DNA from: Verrucomicrobiaceae bacterium UBA1938
GTDB taxonomy: Bacteria; Verrucomicrobiota; Verrucomicrobiia; Verrucomicrobiales; Verrucomicrobiaceae
Assembly: GCA_002336895.1 (NCBI GenBank)
Contig: DDFC01000023.1
Span: 273,584-337,583, forward strand
Length of the DNA: 64,000 bases
Reading direction: 5' to 3'
This document shows positions 25,584 to 33,200 of the stretch, in pieces (position 1 is the stretch's first letter; every line of letters begins with the position of its first letter). Under the pieces are notes generated by a model. It had not been told where the DNA came from, searched no databases, and worked only from the letters and a program-made list of their open reading frames with translations. The position numbers and the translations under genes are program-made.

Positions 25584-25668
25584 CGGGCTCTGGGAAACGA
25601 TTGCAAACAACGGCCAACAACTGCAAACCGCCTGGGGGGGCTTGCGGCGCGATTGGATCGAGGACGAG
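25584..25668 (+). repeat. Composite decamer repeat, copy 2
   Basis: CGGGCTCTGGGAAACGATTG leads into CAAACAACGGCCAACAACTG, then GCAAACCGCCTGGGGGGGCT and GGATCGAGGACGAG. It is nearly the same as copy 1 in order of parts. Confidence 0.7.
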
Positions 25669-25680
25669 CCAGGCACCTCC

Positions 25681-25790
25681 GGCCAACAACTGCAAACTAT
25701 CGCAAACAACGGCAAACGAATGCAAACCGCTGGGGGCTGGCGGGGCGCTGGGATCGAGAACGAGTAGGAGTAGGAGGACGAGGAGGATTC
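25681..25790 (+). repeat. Composite decamer repeat, copy 3, with purine tail
   Basis: Units GGCCAACAAC, TGCAAACTAT, CGCAAACAAC, GGCAAACGAA, TGCAAACCGC are followed by TGGGGGCTGGCGGGGCGCTG and GGATCGAGAACGAGTAGGAG with further GGACGAGG repeats. It lies immediately downstream of the SGNH hydrolase stop. Confidence 0.7.
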
Positions 25791-25806
25791 CGCTGCGCGG
25801 GGGGCC

Positions 25807-26799
25807 TCACGGCCTTCTGGCCTGCTGCAGGGCTTCTTCCTTGAGCTTCTGGATGGCTTCGTCGCCCTGGGCGATGAGGGGGTCGAACATGGGGATTTCC
25901 TTGGCGTTCTGGCCCTGCTCGTGTTTGCGGAAGCCGAAGAGGTACGTCTCGTTCTGCGGACGCCAGCGGTTGAAGAAGAGGGTGTCTTTGGCGATGACGG
26001 CGCGGCGCAGGCTCTCGAGCGCGGGGGTGGGGGCGGCGGGGGTCTTGAGGCCGAGGCCTTCGACGAGCTTGGCGCTGAGCTTTTCATATCCGGCACGGGT
26101 GTAGTGCACGCCGTTTTCGGTCAGGGGCTGGCGGATGACGCCGGGCTTGGGCAGGCCGCCCATGAGCTCGAACCAGTCGATGAAGAAGGCGTTTTGGCTG
26201 AGGGCAAAGGTGCGCAGGGCATCGCGCAGGCTGGAGAGGTTTTTGTTTTCGCCGCTGAGGTCGGGCAGCGGGGGCGGGAGGGTCTCCAGGGGTGGCGGGG
26301 TGGCGATGATGATGCGGGCGCCGGGGGCCTTGGCGTGGATGAGCTCGATGAGGCTGCGGTAGCCGGTGAGGAATTCGGGGAGGCCGCCGAGGCGCTCGAA
26401 CGCGAGCTCGCTGCCGTAGCAGAGGAGGACGACGGTGGGCTTGAGCATCTCCAGGTGCACGGAAAGGCGCTGCAGGCCCTCTTCAGGCGGGCCGAAGTAG
26501 GAGCGGGCATGGCCGAAGACGGTGTCGCCGCTCCACGCGAGGTTGCGCACGGTGACTTTGGTTTCGCCGAGGGCGAGGTCGAGGCGGGGCTCGAAGGAGC
26601 CGTAGTCGTGCTCGCGCTCGAGGACGGTGTTGCCGAGGAGGACGAGGCGGTCGCCGTCTTTGAATTCAAAGGTCTTGGGCTGGGGCGGATTGGAGGGAGC
26701 GGATGCGGCAGGCTCGGGGGCCTGCGCAGGGGCGTGGGGGGCGCACACGCAGAGCGCGAGTGCGAGGAGTCCGAGTCCGGCCAGTGGGGAGAGATTCAT
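25807..26799 (-). CDS. SGNH/GDSL hydrolase, secreted
   Basis: 330 residues from the ATG at 26799, where MNLSPLAGLGLLALALCVCA forms a signal peptide; the frame continues another 390 nt upstream only through repeat DNA. The GDS-like block is replaced by 'GDRLVLLGNTVLERE' near residue 50, and the first turn holds 'NLAWSGDTVFGHARSYFGP'. 'GVHYTRAGYEKLSAKLVEGL' carries the late D/H-type block with the catalytic His. These proteins are often carbohydrate esterases in Verrucomicrobia and may act on cell-wall or algal polysaccharides. The C-terminal 70 residues are charged helix. It is transcribed alone. Confidence 0.8.
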   Translation of the reverse strand: MNLSPLAGLGLLALALCVCAPHAPAQAPEPAASAPSNPPQPKTFEFKDGDRLVLLGNTVLEREHDYGSFEPRLDLALGETKVTVRNLAWSGDTVFGHARSYFGPPEEGLQRLSVHLEMLKPTVVLLCYGSELAFERLGGLPEFLTGYRSLIELIHAKAPGARIIIATPPPLETLPPPLPDLSGENKNLSSLRDALRTFALSQNAFFIDWFELMGGLPKPGVIRQPLTENGVHYTRAGYEKLSAKLVEGLGLKTPAAPTPALESLRRAVIAKDTLFFNRWRPQNETYLFGFRKHEQGQNAKEIPMFDPLIAQGDEAIQKLKEEALQQARRP

Positions 26800-26856
26800 G
26801 CGGGCGGTATTGGAGCGGATCTGCGGCGAATGTCCAGCGTGAGGTGCGGGGTGGGA

Positions 26857-26886
26857 GGTTTGCGGTGGTTTGCAGTGGCTGGCCGC
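26857..26886 (+). repeat. Decamer array (GTTTGCGGTG type)
   Basis: Units GGTTTGCGGT and GGTTTGCAGT are followed by GGCTGGCCGC. It is of the same orientation as the array at 21952-21991. Confidence 0.6.
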
Positions 26887-26951
26887 AAAGAGGCGCAAAG
26901 ATTCGCCAAAAGGGGAGGCGGATGGGTGTGGCGGGGTGCTGCGGGCTCGGA

Positions 26952-27004
26952 GGCACTCGTGCTCCTGGATGTCTCTGTATGGCGACGGGTCGTCGCCGCT
27001 CCAT
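26952..27004 (+). repeat. 53-bp direct repeat, copy 1
   Basis: It reads GGCACTCGTGCTCCTGGATG then GTCTCTGTATGGCGACGGGT and ends CGCTCCAT. It contains the hairpin GGCGAC/GTCGCC. Copy 2 is 134 bp downstream with one substitution. Confidence 0.8.
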
Positions 27005-27017
27005 GGCGCTGCGCGTG

Positions 27018-27066
27018 TGCTCGAGATCTTCCTCCGCCTCTTCCTCTTACTCCTCCTCTCGGGGAA
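27018..27066. repeat. Polypyrimidine tract
   Basis: TCTTCCTCCGCCTCTTCCTC is followed by TTACTCCTCCTCTCGGGG. It is related to the tracts at 14524-14586 and 16112-16227. Confidence 0.5.
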
Positions 27067-27085
27067 GACCGTCTTTGCGGGTGGG

Positions 27086-27138
27086 GGCACTCGTGCTCCT
27101 GGATGTCTCTGTATGGCGACGGGTCGTCGCCACTCCAT
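27086..27138 (+). repeat. 53-bp direct repeat, copy 2
   Basis: Identical to copy 1 (26952-27004) except GCCA for GCCG just before CTCCAT. Both share the hairpin GGCGAC/GTCGCC and the following CTCCAT motif. Confidence 0.8.
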
Positions 27139-27160
27139 AGTGCTGCGTGCGGCCACCACG

Positions 27161-27211
27161 CTCTGGGAAGCAACTGTCAGCAACGGCAAACCACCGCCAA
27201 CGACTGCAAAC
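27161..27211 (+). repeat. Decamer array (CAA orientation) with CTCTGGGAA lead
   Basis: CTCTGGGAAGCAACTGTCAG then CAACGGCAAACCACCGCCAA and CGACTGCAAAC. It resembles the first half of the composite repeat and lies just downstream of the giant protein's stop codon. Confidence 0.65.
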
Positions 27212-27218
27212 TCCGCCT

Positions 27219-30200
27219 CTAATTCCGCACCACCTTGACGCGCATGAATCTGGGGCCGCTGGTGCTCATGGGCTGGGCGTCGCGGACGATGAGGCTGGTG
27301 CTGGTGTTTTGCTCGGTGACGAGGCCGGCGCTGCTCCAGGAGCTGGGATTGGCGAGGTCGCTGGTGGCTTCGACGGTGAAGGTCACGTCGGTGGCGGCGG
27401 CGTTTTTGGGCACGGTGATGCGGAGGTATTTGTCGGTGCTGACGGTGGCGGTGTCAAAGACGAGGGGGGAGCGGCCGGGGGCCTGCGGCGCGGTGCCAAA
27501 GGCGTATTCCAGGAGGTTGGCCTGGCCGTCGCGGTCGGCGTCGTAGGTGTCCACGGCGTTGGGGTCGGAGTAGGCGGTCCAGTTTTGCGCCTGCCAGACT
27601 TCGTAGGCTTTGGTGTAGCCGGTGAAGGAGAGGTCCCCAAAGCTCTGGATGCCGGTGTCGTCTGCGGTCAGGCGCAGGACGTAGGCGCCGGGCTGGCCGA
27701 GGGTGGCGGTGGTGTCCGGGCTGGCGGGGCTGCCAAAGGAGACGGAGCCGGGGCCGCTGATCTTGGACCAGAGGCTGGTGATGCTGGCGGGGGCGGGGTA
27801 GCTGTCGTCCGCCACGGTGCCGTGCACGGCCACGGGGGTGAGTGGCCAGGTGGCCATGCTGCTGAAGGCGACGACGGGGGCTTTGTTGAGCGGGGCGATG
27901 CTCAGACCGGTGAAGGTGCAGGTGTTGCTGCCGACGCCGGAGGCGTTGTTGACGTAGAAGCCGACCCACACGGGGGTGGTCATGATGATGGTCTGCGGCT
28001 GGCCGATCTGCACCCAGGTGCCGGGGCTGCCGGAGACGTCTGCGGCGCGGTAGGCGGTGATGCTGCTGCCTTTGCGCACAAAGCGGATCCAGTTTCCGGC
28101 ACTGACGCCGCTGGGCACACCGCTGCTGGAGCCGCCGGCGAGGGAGGTCCAGTAGTAGCCGTTGTAGGCGCTGGTGGGCATGCGGCCCAGGTGGAGCTGG
28201 GCGCCGTTTTCCAGGCTCTCTGCCACGCGGATGCCGCCGCTGGAGCTGCCTGCCCCGGAGCTGTAGGTGGCCAGGCGGGTGGTGACGACCATGTCCCCGT
28301 AGTACTGCCAGCCGTGGAAGTAGCCGGTGGTGCTGCCGGTGATGGTGTAGGTGCCGGAGGTGAGGTCTGCGCTGCCGGGGGCGGCTGGGGCGGCGGTGGC
28401 GTCCTCGCTGAGCAAGGCGGGGCCGCTGGGGGCGGGGGTCAGCGTGAGGTGGTCAAAGATGCCGGTGGCGGTGGCGCTGGTGGTGTTGCTGGTGGTGGTG
28501 AGGCCGTAGTGGGCGGCGGCGTCCATGGAGACATTGACGGTGCCCAGCTGCACCCAGCTGCCGGGCGTGCCGGAGGTGTCTGCGGCGTAGCTGGCGGCGA
28601 TGTCTCCGGTGGCGGAGTTGCGCTCCAGTTTGAGCCACAGCGGGAGGGCGGGCGCGGCCACGCTGGCGGTCAGGGTGTCTGCGGTGCTGGCAGTGGCGCG
28701 GGTGCGCAGCTGCAGGCCGCTGCCTGGCACCAGGCCCAGCACGACGCGGCGTCCGGCCCGGGCCATGGTGTCGCGCACGGTGAGGCCGGAGAGAGCGGTG
28801 CCGGTGGAGAGGCTGGTCAGCCGGGCCACGATGGCGCCGTCTCCGCTGATCTGCCGCAGCATCACATGGGCGGAGTCGCTGGTCTGGGAGGCGTAGCCTG
28901 CGCCGGTGCCGGTGACGGAGTACTGGCCGCCGAATTCCACCCCCTGCCCGCGCCGGGCGGAGCTGGGGCCCATGTCCTGGGTGATCCAGTCTGCCGCCAC
29001 CAGTGCGGTGCCCACGACGACGGTCACCTGATCGCTGACGGTGAACTGGGTGTCTGTGGCGGTGATGCGGAGGATGTAGGTGCCGGGGGCGGAGAAGGTC
29101 ACGGCGGTGGTGGCGGCGGTGGGGCTCTCGATGGTGGCGGTGCCGGGACCGCTGATCTGGGACCACTGCTGCGTCACGGCGGCGGGGGAGCCGTCGTCGG
29201 TGATGGTGGCGCTGACGATGACGCCGTTGCCATTGGCGATGAGCGGACCCTGGGAGCCGGGGCTGTCGATAAAGAGCACGGGCGGGTTGTCATTGTCTGT
29301 GATGGTCACATTCCCAAAAGAGGATGCGCCGATGTCGTAGCTGCCGGAGTTCAGGGAGAGGGTGACCTGCTCGTCCCCCTCGGTGATGAGGTCGTCCACC
29401 GGGAGGATGTCCACCGTGCGGGAGGCCTGCCCGGCGCTGAAGGTGAAGGAGGAGCTGATCGTGGTGTAGTCGGTGCCGTTGGTGGCGGTACCGGCGATGG
29501 TGAAGCTCACGCTCAAGGTGCCGGTGGTGGGCGCGGTGCGGGTAAAGGTGAACTGGCCGGGATGCCCCGCCGTCTCTGAGGCCGCAGGGGCATTGGCCAC
29601 GAGGGAGACGGTGCTGCGGTCATCATCGAGGATGCTCACCGTGGCGGAGGCGGGTGTGCCGATGGCATAGCCAGAGCCGGTGATGACGGTGAGGGTGATG
29701 GTTTCGGTGCCCTCATTGGCGGTGTCCTGCAGCGGCGTGACATCGATGACCAGGCTGGACGCGCCGGCGGGGATGACCTGTGTGTTGCTGATAGCGGCAA
29801 AGTCACTGTTGCTGACAGTGTTGCCAGTGCGGGTGAGGCTGACGGTCAGCGCGGCCGTAGTGCTGCCCGTGCGGCTGAGGGTAAACTGCCCCGGGTCCAG
29901 CCCGGCCTCGGAGGCGCTGGCGTCATTGGCGACGATGCTGACCACCGGCAGATCGTCGTCGGTGATGCTGATGGTGTGCGCGGAGATGCTGCCGAGCTGC
30001 AGCCCCTGCGGATTGGCCAAGGAGAGGATGATGGTCTCCGCAGACTCCACCACGGAGTCGTCCACGATGGTGAGGGGGATGGTCTTCACCGTCTCACCGG
30101 GGGCAAAGCTCAGCGTGCCATCCGCCAGGGTGTAGTCCGTGCCGCTGGAGGCGGTGCCACCTGTCACGGCATAGTCCACAGTGCAGGCCGCCGTGGCAGG

Positions 30201-33200
30201 GCTGGAGAGGCTCACCGTCAGCGCCAGGGTGCCAGCGCTCTCGGCCACGGTGCTGGTGGCGGTGGCAAAGCCCACGTAGGGGCTGGCAGGCGGGCTGTCG
30301 TCATCCAGGATGGTGTAGCTGTAGTAGCTGCTGGCGGCGTTCACGTTGGCCCCGTTGGCATTGGAAAGCTGGATGGTCACCTGGTTGTCGGGCTCGTCCA
30401 GGCTGTCGTTCACCACATTAAGGATGATGTTCTGGGTCGTCACCCCGGCATCAAAGGTCAGCACCCCGGGCGCCAGAGTGAAATCCACGCCCGAGCCCAG
30501 CGCGGAGGTAAAGCTGTAAACGCGCTGCCCCTGACCCACCGAGCCGCTCTGGATCCAGCGTGCCACCATGGTCTTGGAGTAGCTGTCCCGGGACTGGCGC
30601 ATGAGGATGCCCGCCTGGGAATTGGAGGCCCCGCCGGTGAGGGAGGTCACTCGGGCGATGAAGGTGAAGTCTCCGGTCACATTCATGGCGGCAAAGTGCC
30701 CCTCGTCATTGAGATTGGTGCCGCTGCCACTGAGCGTCCACACGCCGCCGGAGCTGCTGTCGGAGCCCTGCTCATTGACAAAGCCGATGGTGCGCCCCTG
30801 CAGGGCGGTGTCTGCCACCGGCGTGTCATTGAGGGACACATTGTCAAACGTGCCGGTGGCCACGAGGCCGTCCGTCACGGCGGAGACGCCCAGCCCCACG
30901 AGGATGGTGGGGCTGGCGGAGATGGTCTGCGCGGTGCCGCCGCTGGCATTGGCCCAGGTGATGCCGTCCTTGGAATTGGCGACGGTAAAGACATCCCCCG
31001 CACGTGTCAGGCGCAACCACTGTGGCAGCACGGGGCTGGTCAGGGCGGCGGGGGCATTGGCGGCGGCACTGGTGGTGGTGCGGTTCAGTGTGTAAAAGGA
31101 GCTGGTGGTGGCACCGGTGCCCAGGCTGGCGGCATACACAGAGCCCCCGGCCGTGCTGGAGCGCAGCATCACACCCACACGCCCGGAGCCGCTCGTGGTG
31201 CTGAGCGTCAGCACACGCGCGGTGAGGGTGCAGTTGTCTGAGCTGCTCACCGTCTTGTTCACAAAGCAGAAATTGTCCGAGGTGGAGCTGAGGCCCACGC
31301 CGTTGCCCGGCGTGCTGAAGCTGTAAAGGCCGTTGCTCACCGTATGCGTGCCGCCGGTGGCATTGCCGATGAGGCTGCGCGTCTCCGTGCCACCCACAGT
31401 GCCGCCGGCGGAGAGACCGGTGATGCTGTAGTTGTCGATCGTGGCGGTGGCGGCCGTGGTGGAGCCGGAGGCCGCCACCAGGCCTGCCAGGTAGGTGGTG
31501 CCCAGGCCGCTGACGGTGAAGCTGCTGCCGCGCTGCGTCCACACCGTGCCGTCATTGGACTCGTAATGCGTGATGGTGCTGCCGGTCTTCACCAGGCGCA
31601 CCCAGTAGGGCAGCGCGTGCGGCACGCCCGTGCTGGAGGTGTTCTGGCTGGTGCCGCTCACGGCATACTCCACCGTCACAGGTGCGGCCTGCGCCGCGCT
31701 GAGCGTCACGGGGATGCTGACCGTGTCCACATTCTCCAGCCCGCTGGAGCCGGGGCTGGCAAAGCCCACCGTGGCCGTGGCCGTGTCATTGTCCGCGATG
31801 TACATCACCGTGCCCGGGCTGCTGCGGGAGTAGGAGCCGGGGGCCAGGTCAAAGGTGATGGTCTCCGTGCCCTCAAAGGTCGTGTCATTGATGATGGACA
31901 CCGGCACATCCGCCCCCAGAGAGCCCGCCGGGATGACCACGCTGCCGGAGAGCGCCGTGTAGTCGCTGCCGCTGGTGGCGGTGCCGCCGATGGTGTAGTT
32001 CACCGTCAGCGCCGCCGTGGTGCTGCCGGTGCGTGAGACGTAAAATTTCACCGGCGTGGTGGCGGCCCCCTCGGTGAAGCTGTTGGCGCCTGCTGTGCCC
32101 ACCTGCGTGTCCACATAGACGGTGTTGGTGAAGTCGTTGTCCTTGATCCACATGGTGGCGGCGCTGGACTGCGCGTAGCCCTTGTAGCCTGCGCCGCTGG
32201 CCAGCGTGAGCGTGAGGCTCTCCACGTCCTCCTGCAGCGCATCATCCGTGGCCGTGATGGTCACGTCCTTCGTCACCGTGGCGCCGTTGTTCAGCGTGAT
32301 GCTGGTGCCCGAGAGCGTGTTTCCCGTGCCGCTGACGCTGAAGTCCCCCGAGGTGGCGGTGCCGCTGAAGGCATACAGCACCGAAAGGCTGCCCGTGCCA
32401 GTGCCGCCGCGCACCGTGATGCGAAAGACCGCCGTGCTGCCGCCCTCCGTGGCGCTGCCGATATTGGCCACGTCCACACTGGGCAGGTCGGCGGGATTGT
32501 CCTGGATCGTCACCGTGGCGCTGCTGCTGCCGAGGACATAGTTGGAGGCATTTCCCCCGAGGTAGAGCACCACCAGCTCCGGCCCTTCGCCGATGCCGTC
32601 ATAGTGCGGCACGATGGTGATGGAGGCCTGCGTCTGCCCGGCGGGGATGACCACGCTGCCAGGCATGGCCTCGTAGTCCACCCCCTGCAGCGCGATGACG
32701 CCGCTGTTGTACACCCCGGCAAAGGCATAGTACACCGTCAGCGCCGCAGAGGTGTCCCCGCTGCGCGTCACCAGAAAGGTGCCGGTGTCCGCCTGCGCCC
32801 CGGGCTGCGTCAGATCGATCTCCGTGGCCGTGGCATCCGTGGCAGCCACCGTGACGATCTGCGTGTCGTCATCATAAATCGTGGCCGTGGCGCTGCTGGC
32901 GGTGGAGTCCACCAGATAGGCCGCGTCTGTGCTGAGCGTGAGCACCACCGTCTCCACCTTTTCAGAGATGGCGTCATTGAGCGGGGAGATGCTCACATCC
33001 GCCGTGGCCGCGCCGTCCGGGATCGTCACGATGCCGCTGAGCGCCGTGTAGTCCACCCCGCTGGTGGCCGTGCCGCTGACGGCATACTTCACATTCACCA
33101 GGCCGGAGGTGCTGCCGGTGCGGGCCACGGTCAGCACCATGGGTGTGCCGCCGCCCTCCGTGGTGTCCGGCACCGTGGCAGAGAGGGACACCTTGGGCAG

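Larger units (their letters stand above)
26800..27218. other. Repeat-dense region upstream of SGNH hydrolase, 419 bp
   Basis: It holds a decamer array (26857-26886), two copies of a 53-bp direct repeat (26952-27004 and 27086-27138, one mismatch), a polypyrimidine/polypurine tract (27018-27066) and a second decamer array (27161-27211). Open frames cross it but show no coding character. The hydrolase promoter presumably lies here. Confidence 0.65.
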
